From assembly GCA_002005505.1 (NCBI GenBank), contig KV908642.1, forward strand, positions 62,001 to 126,000: 64,000 nucleotides of DNA. Reading direction: 5' to 3'. A program made the translations under genes and the position numbers. The notes below the pieces were generated by a model that made no database searches, had not been told where the DNA came from, and saw nothing but the letters and a program-made list of their open reading frames with translations. The stretch comes from Botryococcus braunii (Eukaryota; Chlorophyta; Trebouxiophyceae). Positions 32,631 to 40,471 of the stretch are shown here, in pieces. The number at the start of each line of letters is the position of its first letter. The first letter of the stretch is position 1.

Positions 32631-33268
32631 TCGATGGGGTGTGGAATGCATCTGGGCTTCGAACTCCAAGCTGAATAATGTTTGCTCTGTATTGAAGGAC
32701 TGCTTGATATACTGCTGTCACATTCATTTCAATACAGGTAAGCTTGCGATCGCTGGCAAGGGTAACGGTCGCAGTCGTGTGGCTGCGATCGTAGGCGTTA
32801 AGCACATGCATACTGATGTTTCTGCTGATTATGAAACATTACATGTGTCTTGTGTTGCAGGAGCTGCATTGCTTGTATGTTACTGTTGTGCGAACAGTAA
32901 GGCTATTTGTTTGTGACGAGTTGCACACTGGTTATAGCGGTGAGTACAGATACGTATAACAAGCATGCTCCTGCTGGTTAAATAACTGTTTTGTTTTGAT
33001 CTCTGATGATCCACATATTGTGCAGATTGGTTGGGAGTAGCCATTAAACTCCTGGGACTGCTGAAGGGCCAAGGGTGTCCTGATCGGAGAGCAGTCGGTA
33101 CGTACACATATGTGGATAGGTTACGTGTGTGTTTTATGTGGTTTAGATATATTTTATGGACACTGATGAACCCACAAGTAAATCGTAACGCTCGGGTGCA
33201 GGCAGATATAGACGGCAGTGCGAGCACTGGTCTATATAGACATTGAGAGTACTTGGTGGTGTTCACAG
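32631..33268 (+). other. Unspliced four-exon leader segment in the E 5' LTR
   Basis: Exon 1 32631-32737 (107 nt), intron 1 32738-32860 (GTAAGC to TTGCAG, 123 nt), exon 2 32861-32939 (79), intron 2 32940-33025 (GTGAGT to GTGCAG, 86 nt), exon 3 33026-33097 (72), intron 3 33098-33201 (GTACGT to GTGCAG, 104 nt), exon 4 33202-33268 (67), then donor GTAAAT. No convincing coding frame runs through the exons, so a non-coding leader is likely. The same segment is at 39359-39996 in the 3' LTR. Confidence 0.88.
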
Positions 33269-33297
33269 GTAAATATACGTAAACCATTTGTAACGAG

Positions 33298-33622
33298 TCG
33301 ATGGGGTGTGGAATGCATCTGGGCTTCGAACTCCAAGCTGAATAGTGTTTGCTCTGTATTGAAGGACTGCTTGATATACTGCTGTCACATTCATTTCAAT
33401 ACAGGAGCTGCATTGCTTGTATGTTACTGTTCTGCGAACAGTAAGGCTATTTGTGTGTGACGAGTTGCACACTGGTTATAGCGATTGGTTGGGAGTAGCC
33501 ATTAAACTCCTGGGACTGCTGAAGGGCCAAGGGTGTCCTGATCGGAGAGCAGTCGGCAGATATAGACGGCAGTGCGAGCACTGGTCTATATAGACATTGA
33601 GAGTACTTGGTGGTGTTCACAG
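33298..33622 (+). other. Spliced copy of the leader segment in the E 5' LTR
   Basis: Exon 1 33298-33404, exon 2 33405-33483, exon 3 33484-33555, exon 4 33556-33622. The lengths (107, 79, 72, 67) equal those of the upstream exons and there are one to three substitutions in 325 nt. The junctions fall exactly at the predicted splice sites. It is followed by GAAGTGATTC, the presumed exon 5. The counterpart in the 3' LTR is 40026-40350. Confidence 0.9.
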
Positions 33623-33689
33623 GAAGTGATTCTCTGACGGCATACGTACCGCTTACAGTTACGGCATCCTCCAACTAATACACAACAAA

Positions 33690-33703
33690 GGTGCTGGGCC
33701 CAC
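33690..33703 (+). other. Primer-binding-site-like sequence of E
   Basis: GGTGCTGGGCCCAC lies two bases after the LTR. It differs from the initiator tRNA-Met-type PBS of the other elements (GGTTATGGGCCCAC) only at the two bases opposite the anticodon region, so it may be a diverged form or use another tRNA half. Confidence 0.5.
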
Positions 33704-33713
33704 AACTTGCTGC

Positions 33714-34694
33714 ATGCCAGAGGAGGAAGTCATTGTGATCGAAGATACACCGGAACCTGAAGAGCAACGGACGCCGAGACCTTTCCCAACAACGAGAGGA
33801 AGAGGACTGCGACCTGCATTACGTCAACAGCATCCAAGAAGACCAGAATACTCAGAGTATCCCATTCCTTTTGTCAGGACTCACTTTGAAGTTCCTGACT
33901 ATTTTGGAGACCCGGGTCTGTATATTCATATTGAGAGGCCTGGTGTTCCAAAGGGTCAATTTCAAAGGCCAATTGTGCATCACCAAGACATTGTGCTGAA
34001 CAATCTTCCTGATCCTGTTGAACGAGCAAACTACATATTTGTTAAGACTTGTGAAAGTGAAGAAGGGTCCGCTCTGTGTGGAGGAATCATATCAACGGCA
34101 TTCTTGGCTGGTCTGACACAGCCACGAGAGGAGCCCATTTTGGTCAAGTGGGAGGAATTGATTGTGTTCAGTGATCCCCTTGCTGATAGCCTGGTGCATG
34201 AGGTAGCAGAGCTATACGGGAAGAGCCTTCCAAAAGAAGACTGGGAGGTGCACTATTTTCTGAAAGTGTGGAACCGTTTGCAGGAGTTATTTAAGCTAAA
34301 TGCACACGGGCCACGGGAAGGTTTTCCTTCGTTCTTTCTCGACAGAGCTATTGTTGAGGGAAGAGAGGGAACAGGACAGGTACTCAGGTGGTACAGAGAA
34401 TACCATGTGTATATCGAGCTGGTACAGTTCCAGTTCCGTTTACACCAAGGGCAGAGTAAGGCAGTATTTGACCGACTGCCATCATGGAGGGAGGTGGAGG
34501 AGCTGGGACTCAATCCGTTGCGGCTCCATCCGGATTACTTCCAGACCTACGAGGGGATCTCACGGGGGTGGCTGGAACCAGTGATGGGGTTACAGCGACT
34601 GACATGGGAAGAGATTCAGGAGTTGGAACAGCAGTGGCTAGGGGATCTGAACCGGCCAGTACATCTGGCCGGGAAGATCCGACTAGTCCAGTGA
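33714..34694 (+). CDS. ORF1 of E, 326 residues, unknown function
   Basis: An open frame starts MPEEEVIVIEDTPEPEEQ. The hydrophobic VIVI flanked by acidic residues fits a SUMO-interacting motif. A basic RG/RP-rich stretch follows (TTRGRGLRPALRQQHPRRP, about residues 26-44). The remaining roughly 280 residues form a Trp/Tyr-rich globular-looking part (LVKWEELIVFSDPLADSLVHE, VLRWYREYHVYIELVQFQF, LRLHPDYFQTY). DPVERANYIFVK may correspond to TPDERALIVKDY of the D ORF1, which would make the bodies distantly related although the H3-like tail is absent; this is weak. It occupies the same position as ORF1 in the other copias, and its last 211 nt overlap gag-pol in another frame. Confidence 0.7.
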   Translation: MPEEEVIVIEDTPEPEEQRTPRPFPTTRGRGLRPALRQQHPRRPEYSEYPIPFVRTHFEVPDYFGDPGLYIHIERPGVPKGQFQRPIVHHQDIVLNNLPDPVERANYIFVKTCESEEGSALCGGIISTAFLAGLTQPREEPILVKWEELIVFSDPLADSLVHEVAELYGKSLPKEDWEVHYFLKVWNRLQELFKLNAHGPREGFPSFFLDRAIVEGREGTGQVLRWYREYHVYIELVQFQFRLHQGQSKAVFDRLPSWREVEELGLNPLRLHPDYFQTYEGISRGWLEPVMGLQRLTWEEIQELEQQWLGDLNRPVHLAGKIRLVQ

Positions 34695-37600
34695 ACTCCA
34701 GTCTGCAGGTCACCACCTCCTTAGATAGACTGGGTTTTTCGTTGGACATCTGGACACAAAATGTGTTCCATTGTGCCGTGAGCAGGAATGTGCTGGAATG
34801 CCTAAAAACGTCCATGCCAGGGACTAAAGGGGATGCAGTGGCACTGCATTTGTTGCTGCAAAAGGTTCCAGAAGTGTGGGCTCAGAAGGTGGCATTCGCT
34901 GAATCTGCAGCAGTGGCATTTAAATGGATTATGAGCCAGTTCCAAGGGGGAGCAAACTTGGAAATCAATGACCAATGGCTGGAGCTGTTGGACAGTGAAA
35001 TAATGGGGAGTGAGGGCACGTTGGAAGAATATGTGGCTAGGAAAGAGCTGCTGGCAAAAAGACTGAACGATAACAACATGCCAGTAACGCAAACAAAACT
35101 CAAGAAGTCAATCCTGAAGTGCCTTCCGTACCAGTTTGATGCTCATAAACCAAGTTTATCTTCTTCCACTGCTACATGCAATATTAACCAAACTTTGGCT
35201 GCTATAAGGGTGGTTGCAGAAACCATAGGTTTCAATGATCAGCAACCAAGGGCTCCAAGGGCGGCTGTTGTCCGCAAGCCGGGTCCGGCTGTCAGGAACG
35301 ATAATCGGACATGCTATGAGTGTGGTGAGAGGGGGCACATTAAAATGAACTGCCCAAGACTTGTGCACCCTCCTAACCGAGGTAACCCACCCGCTGGAGA
35401 AGAGGTAAATCCAAGGGCAGGGATGGCATCCTCAAAGTTACAAAACACTGGGGAAGGGCAGTGGATTGTTGACACGGGTGCTACTAACCATATATGCAAT
35501 GATTTGCATTTAATGTCCAATGTCATTGTTTATGATGAAGCCAAACCACTGGGACTGGCAGCGAGTGATGGTCAAGGATTGCGAAAGGCACAGGGAAATG
35601 TGTGTCTATCTGTGCAAGGTGGGGGAAGTGTGTTGCTTACACATGTTGAGTATGTCCCGACAGCGACTGATAACCTCTTGTCCGTGTCAGCTGCCGTCAA
35701 AGATGGATGCACATTCTCTGTAAATGAAAAAGGGGAATATGTAGCTGTCATGTGCCAGGCAAATGAGTTCATGTGTGATATTGAACCGAAAGGGAGCTTA
35801 TACTTCCTGTCACACAAAAGTGGGCTCTGTGCATGGGGAGGGGCGGCTGCACTTTTAGTAACTACACGAGAAGAGACAGAGTTGTGGCACAAAAGGTTGG
35901 GACATCCGGGAGTTGTATGCATGTCAAGAATGTTGAGAGAGCAGATTGTGAATGAGGTTAAAGGAAGTGTGGGTGAAGTAGAAAGAGTTGTGACTCACTG
36001 TGACGGTTGTATACGGGGGAAGCAGACTAGGACTCCCACGCCTTCCTCCACTGCGGCTGAGTCTACTGAGAGACTTCAGCTGGTCCATATGGACGTAGTG
36101 GGAGAGCTGCCTGTGGCTGGGCTGAATGGAGAGAAGTATATGCTGGTCCTTTTGGACGACTTCTCGCATAGAATCCAAATCAGGACTTTCAGTTCAAAGA
36201 CTGAGGTAGGAGCACTCGTTCAAGAGGTCCTCTTGAATTGGGAGGTGTCAACTAAATGTAAAGTTGGCACTGTTAGGACGGACAGAGGTACTGAATTTGT
36301 AAACCGCGAGCTGGCAGATTTCTTTGCCAGAAAGGGGATCGCGCATCAGACCTCTGCACCGTACACGCCTCAACAAAATGGCAAGGTAGAGCGTGTAAAC
36401 AGGGTAATCAAGGAACGAGTGAGGGCCCTCCTCTTCACAGCAGAGGCAGGGCCTGAACTCTGGGCTGAGGCAGCACACACTGTGGTACGACTGCTGAATG
36501 TGAGTGCCGTCAGTGGAAAGGAGTCTTGTCCGTATGAGGCATTCTATGGCAAGAAACCCTCAGTTGCTCACCTGAAGGTTTGGGGTTGTTTGGCTTATGT
36601 GAAGCTGCCTGATAGGCAGCTGTCAGCACTTGGTCCGCGCTCAGTTGCGGGCATGTTTGTGGGATATGAAACAGGATCCAAGGCGTATCGGATCCTGGTG
36701 CAAGGCAAGGTAATGGTGAGTAAAGATGTGAGATTTATTGAAGATGAGTTGGGCTATCCGGTTGTAATCCCACCCACACTACAACCTGAAATGAGGGTTG
36801 AAGAGTTGTTTCATGATGAAGAGGAGGCACCTGAGGTTTCTCTGGAAGAGGCAATTGATGCCCCGCGCGAAATTGCGATAAACCCGGAATTACGAGCGGA
36901 CGATATGCATGAAGTCATGAGGCGTGCACGGGAGGTGCTGCAGCAGCTTCCTGCAGAACTTCCAGCCGGGGAAGTGACTGATGAGGGAAATGGTGATGGT
37001 GAAAGTCAAGGGCAGGCAAGTGAGAGAGACGAAGAGCAGCATGATAATGAGGAGAATGCAGAGAGGGGAAGAGGTGGTGGGCGTTACGAATTGAGAGAGA
37101 GAGTTGGCCCGCCAGATAAGTATGTTCCTGGGGCATATCACACGCAAGTAAAAGCCCATGCAGTAGTAGTTGAGGAGGCAAAATTGAAAGCATCAGAGTT
37201 GTCCATTCCAAAACACATTGGAGAAGCGCTTGCCAGTCCTCAAAAGGAGTACTGGAAGCAAGCCATGCAAGAGGAGCTAGATGCTATTGAAGAATGTGAC
37301 ACGTATGAGGTGGTGAGGAGGCCAGAGGGAGCAAAAGTGATTCCTCTGATTTGGGTGTTTGCCTTAAAGACGGATGAATATGGCGATGTCATCCGGTTTA
37401 AGGCAAGACTCGTAGCGCAAGGTTGCAGGCAGGTAGAAGGTGTAGATTGTGATCAAACCTTTGCACCTGTCAGCACCCATGCATGTAGGAGAGTGTTGCT
37501 GAATATTGCAGCAACAGAAAATCTTGAAATCCACCAAGTGGATATCAAGACGGCATTTCTCAATGGAGAATTAGAGGAGGAGGTGTATGTAACGCAGCCT

Positions 37601-38767
37601 CCTGGTTTCTCTAATGGTGATAAAAAAGAGGTGTTTCGCTTGAAGAAGGCTTTGTATGGACTCAAGCAGGCACCTCGGGCATGGCACAAAAGGCTCTCCA
37701 AGGATCTTGGAGAGATGGGTTTCAAGGCATGTAGGAGCGACCCGGCCTTATTCTTGGACTCCGGAAGGGGTGAAGACCGGGCGTTCATTGTTACCTATGT
37801 GCTGATCATCTGCAAGAGTGGTGAGAGAGTGTCAGAAATCAAGGGTGAGTTGAAAGCAAGATTTAAGGTTCACGACTTAGGGGAAGTGAAGAACTTCCTG
37901 GGAAGTGAAGTCAGGCACGATCGCGATGGGGGAGTGATAGTGATTTCCAACGCTCAGAAGATCAAGGATCTTGCGGAGTCATTTGGAGTGAGTGAGAGTG
38001 ACAAGGGAGTGAGCACACCCATGTGTAAAAGCTTTGTGCAGACAGAGCTTCCACAAGGGAAGGTGGGGGATGAGAGTGCGGGTTCAGGGTCTCCACTGCC
38101 GGACGGACACCGGTACCTGGAACTCGTAGGGTCACTGCAGTACCTGGCCAATACCACTCGTCCTGATATTTCGCAGGCAGTAAGCCTGCTGGCACGTTAC
38201 CGTGCTGCCCCAACCACTGCACACATGCGTGCAGGGTTGAGGATTGTGAGATATCTGTTGGGCACCAAGGAGATGGGTTTGGTTTATGGGGGAAAGGGGA
38301 AGCAAAGTCTGGCTGGCTTTGTAGATTCAGATTTTGCGGGAGATGTTGATACACGAAAATCAACAACTGGTTTCGTGTTCATGCTGAATGGGGGAGCAGT
38401 GTCGTGGGGAAGTAAGAAGCAACAGTCAGTTGCTACTTCCACTGTCGAGGCAGAGTTTATTGCGGCGAGCCATGCAATAAAGGAAGGAGTGTGGCTTGGG
38501 AGCTTGTTGGAGGAGCTCGGTCAGTCTGTGTCTGGTGTAGAATTAAGAATGGACAACATGGGCTGTATTGCAAATCTGCAAAACCATGTATTGTCCAAAT
38601 ACACCAAGCATATTAGCGTGTGCTATCATCAAGCGAGGGAAAAGGTAGCATGGGGGCAGATCACGCCGGTGTACGTCAACACAGAGGAAAAAGTGGCTGA
38701 CATTTTTACAAAGCCGTTGGCCAGTCCAGCATTTCTCAAGCACCGTGACAGCTTGAGAATGGGTTAA
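34484..38767 (+). CDS. gag-pol: Copia gag-pol of E, open frame but RT catalytic aspartates missing
   Basis: The frame has 1427 codons. Gag is recognisable from about residue 80 (SMPGTKGDAVALHLLLQKVP), CCHC knuckle CYECGERGHIKMNC near 277, protease QWIVDTGATNHICND near 326, integrase zinc part (WHKRLGHPG, CDGCIRGK, about 467-510), DDE core with Asp in HMDVVGE, Asp in RTDRGTEF and Glu in NGKVERVNR, and RT from VIPLIWVFALK near 950. RNase H has DSDFAGDVDTRKSTTG near 1278 and TSTVEAEFIAA. At the RT active site (about 37794) the text reads TYVLIIC: the Asp-Asp pair that A, B and D show after YV is absent without loss of frame. The enzyme should therefore be inactive. The start codon is uncertain; the first ATG overlaps ORF1 in the -1 frame. 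Confidence 0.9.
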   Translation: MEGGGGAGTQSVAAPSGLLPDLRGDLTGVAGTSDGVTATDMGRDSGVGTAVARGSEPASTSGREDPTSPVNSSLQVTTSLDRLGFSLDIWTQNVFHCAVSRNVLECLKTSMPGTKGDAVALHLLLQKVPEVWAQKVAFAESAAVAFKWIMSQFQGGANLEINDQWLELLDSEIMGSEGTLEEYVARKELLAKRLNDNNMPVTQTKLKKSILKCLPYQFDAHKPSLSSSTATCNINQTLAAIRVVAETIGFNDQQPRAPRAAVVRKPGPAVRNDNRTCYECGERGHIKMNCPRLVHPPNRGNPPAGEEVNPRAGMASSKLQNTGEGQWIVDTGATNHICNDLHLMSNVIVYDEAKPLGLAASDGQGLRKAQGNVCLSVQGGGSVLLTHVEYVPTATDNLLSVSAAVKDGCTFSVNEKGEYVAVMCQANEFMCDIEPKGSLYFLSHKSGLCAWGGAAALLVTTREETELWHKRLGHPGVVCMSRMLREQIVNEVKGSVGEVERVVTHCDGCIRGKQTRTPTPSSTAAESTERLQLVHMDVVGELPVAGLNGEKYMLVLLDDFSHRIQIRTFSSKTEVGALVQEVLLNWEVSTKCKVGTVRTDRGTEFVNRELADFFARKGIAHQTSAPYTPQQNGKVERVNRVIKERVRALLFTAEAGPELWAEAAHTVVRLLNVSAVSGKESCPYEAFYGKKPSVAHLKVWGCLAYVKLPDRQLSALGPRSVAGMFVGYETGSKAYRILVQGKVMVSKDVRFIEDELGYPVVIPPTLQPEMRVEELFHDEEEAPEVSLEEAIDAPREIAINPELRADDMHEVMRRAREVLQQLPAELPAGEVTDEGNGDGESQGQASERDEEQHDNEENAERGRGGGRYELRERVGPPDKYVPGAYHTQVKAHAVVVEEAKLKASELSIPKHIGEALASPQKEYWKQAMQEELDAIEECDTYEVVRRPEGAKVIPLIWVFALKTDEYGDVIRFKARLVAQGCRQVEGVDCDQTFAPVSTHACRRVLLNIAATENLEIHQVDIKTAFLNGELEEEVYVTQPPGFSNGDKKEVFRLKKALYGLKQAPRAWHKRLSKDLGEMGFKACRSDPALFLDSGRGEDRAFIVTYVLIICKSGERVSEIKGELKARFKVHDLGEVKNFLGSEVRHDRDGGVIVISNAQKIKDLAESFGVSESDKGVSTPMCKSFVQTELPQGKVGDESAGSGSPLPDGHRYLELVGSLQYLANTTRPDISQAVSLLARYRAAPTTAHMRAGLRIVRYLLGTKEMGLVYGGKGKQSLAGFVDSDFAGDVDTRKSTTGFVFMLNGGAVSWGSKKQQSVATSTVEAEFIAASHAIKEGVWLGSLLEELGQSVSGVELRMDNMGCIANLQNHVLSKYTKHISVCYHQAREKVAWGQITPVYVNTEEKVADIFTKPLASPAFLKHRDSLRMG

Positions 38768-38898
38768 GCCTAGAGTGTTGAAGTTCTAGGGCTTTAGGGC
38801 TTTAGGGCTTCAAAGATTCTAAGTTTGGCTCGGAAGAGTAGTGCGTTAATGGGAACAATTGAACTCAACATTAATGAACGACATTATACATGTTTTCT

Positions 38899-38911
38899 AA
38901 AAGGGGAAGAT
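38899..38911 (+). other. Polypurine tract of E
   Basis: AAAAGGGGAAGAT lies just before the 3' LTR start at 38912. Confidence 0.75.
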
Positions 38912-40415
38912 TGTTGTATAAACTGATAGGTACGTATAGATACGTGATGGCAAACGTACTAGATACAGGGGCGCTATCAGTTTATCAAGTGGTTTTAGGA
39001 AACATTGTATAACTTGAATTTCTCCACGTGTGGAGTACAAGTAAGAAGATGCGCCTGATTGCGTGTCAAAGGGTAATGTATTATGTTCAGTTAGGTTGAT
39101 CATATAAGTGACCTCCATGCAGTACAGGTCTTGTACTAGTGACGGTTAGGTCACAAGGTAAAGACTCCATTGAGTGTGTACGCGTGTATAAGTATGAGAT
39201 CCCTGGTGCAGCTATAGAGCTACACGTTGGCATAGGGCCAAGTCAGGGTTGTTTATGTGACCATGCAGTACGGTACAGCCTCTCGAAAGGAACTGTACCG
39301 TTACCGCCGGTTACGATCAGAAGGCATAGAAACGCCAGATCGCGAGCAAGCTTGGCAGTCGATGGGGTGTGGAATGCATCTGGGCTTCGAACTCCAAGCT
39401 GAATAATGTTTGCTCTGTATTGAAGGACTGCTTGATATACTGCTGTCACATTCATTTAAATACAGGTAAGCTTGCGATCGCTGGCAAGGGTAACGGTCGC
39501 AGTCGTGTGGCTGCGATCGTAGGCGTTAAGCACATGCATACTGATGTTTCTGCTGATTATGAAACATTACATGTGTCTTGTGTTGCAGGAGCTGCATTGC
39601 TTGTATGTTACTGTTGTGCGAACAGTAAGGCTATTTGTGTGTGACGAGTTGCACACTGGTTATAGCGGTGAGTACAGATACGTATAACAAGCATGCTCCT
39701 GCTGGTTAAATAACTGTTTTGTTTTGATCTCTGATGATCCACATATTGTGCAGATTGGTTGGGAGTAGCCATTAAACTCCTGGGACTGCTGAAGGGCCAA
39801 GGGTGTCCTGATCTGAGAGCAGTCGGTACGTACACATATGTGGATAGGTTGCGTGTGTGTTTTATGTGGTTTAGATATATTTTATGGACACTGATGAACC
39901 CACAAGTAAATCGTAACGCTCGGGTGCAGGCAGATATAGACGGCAGTGCGAGCACTGGTCTATATAGACATTGAGAGTACTTGGTGGTGTTCACAGGTAA
40001 ATATACGTAAACCATTTGTAACGAGTCGATGGGGTGTGGAATGCATCTGGGCTTCGAACTCCAAGCTGAATAGTGTTTGCTCTGTATTGAAGGACTGCTT
40101 GATATACTGCTGTCACATTCATTTCAATACAGGAGCTGCATTGCTTGTATGTTACTGTTGTGCGAACAGTAAGGCTATTTGTGTGTGACGAGTTGCACAC
40201 TGGTTATAGCGATTGGTTGGGAGTAGCCATTAAACTCCTGGGACTGCTGAAGGGCCAAGGGTGTCCTGATCGGAGAGCAGTCGGCAGATATAGACGGCAG
40301 TGCGAGCACTGGTCTATATAGACATTGAGAGTACTTGGTGGTGTTCACAGGAAGTGATTCTCTGACGGCATACGTACCGCTTACAGTTACGGCATCCTCC
40401 AACTAATACACAACA
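38912..40415 (+). repeat. 3' LTR of E
   Basis: 1504 bp, offset 6728 from the 5' LTR. It has the same intron-bearing (39359-39996) and intron-free (40026-40350) segments. Substitutions relative to the 5' LTR include a change in exon 1 of the unspliced copy (CATTTAAATACAG) and one in its exon 3 (GATCTGAG). Confidence 0.95.
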
Positions 40416-40420
40416 CACCC

Positions 40421-40466
40421 TCGGTGCCGCCACTGCACAGGAATACGCCAAGCCCATAACCTAACA
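40421..40466 (+). repeat. 3' LTR of D, right part
   Basis: The last 46 bp of the LTR after E, following the duplicated CACCC (40416-40420). Confidence 0.92.
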
Positions 40467-40471
40467 AAACT

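Larger units (their letters stand above)
32184..33687 (+). repeat. 5' LTR of E, contains intron-bearing and intron-free copies of one segment
   Basis: Starts TGTTGTATAAACTG and ends ATACACAACA. Positions 32631-33268 hold four blocks (exons) separated by three GT-AG introns. Positions 33298-33622 hold the same four blocks fused without the introns. A 29-nt spacer between them begins GTAAAT and contains TGTAA (33289-33293). Confidence 0.95.
32184..40415 (+). mobile_element. Copia-like element E, recent, nested in the D 3' LTR
   Basis: 5' LTR 32184-33687, PBS-like 33690-33703, ORF1 33714-34694, gag-pol 34484-38767, PPT, 3' LTR 38912-40415. Both LTRs are 1504 bp with about five differences by eye. 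CACCC flanks the element (32179-32183, 40416-40420). It is distant from A, B and D in gag and pol, and its ORF1 is of another kind. RT lacks its catalytic aspartate pair. Confidence 0.95.
24814..40466 (+). mobile_element. Copia element D, degenerate, holding element E in its 3' LTR
   Basis: 5' LTR 24814-25509, PBS 25510-25526, ORF1 25576-26073, gag-pol 26119-31519, PPT to 31537, 3' LTR 31538-32183 continued at 40421-40466 after E. The target duplication AAACT is at 24809-24813 and 40467-40471. Gag-pol has several frameshifts and one stop while ORF1 is intact. The pol is closest to A. Confidence 0.93.

Noticed and set aside
33218..33460. Small protein gene in the E LTR (80 codons, repeated at 39946-40188)
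   Set aside because: It spans the donor, TGTAA and start of the spliced copy; the reading frame is not kept across the exon junctions in both copies, so a non-coding leader is more likely.
34484..34694. Programmed -1 frameshift joining ORF1 and gag in E
   Set aside because: The frames are related by -1, but I found no convincing slippery heptamer in the overlap; an internal ATG or reinitiation is equally possible.
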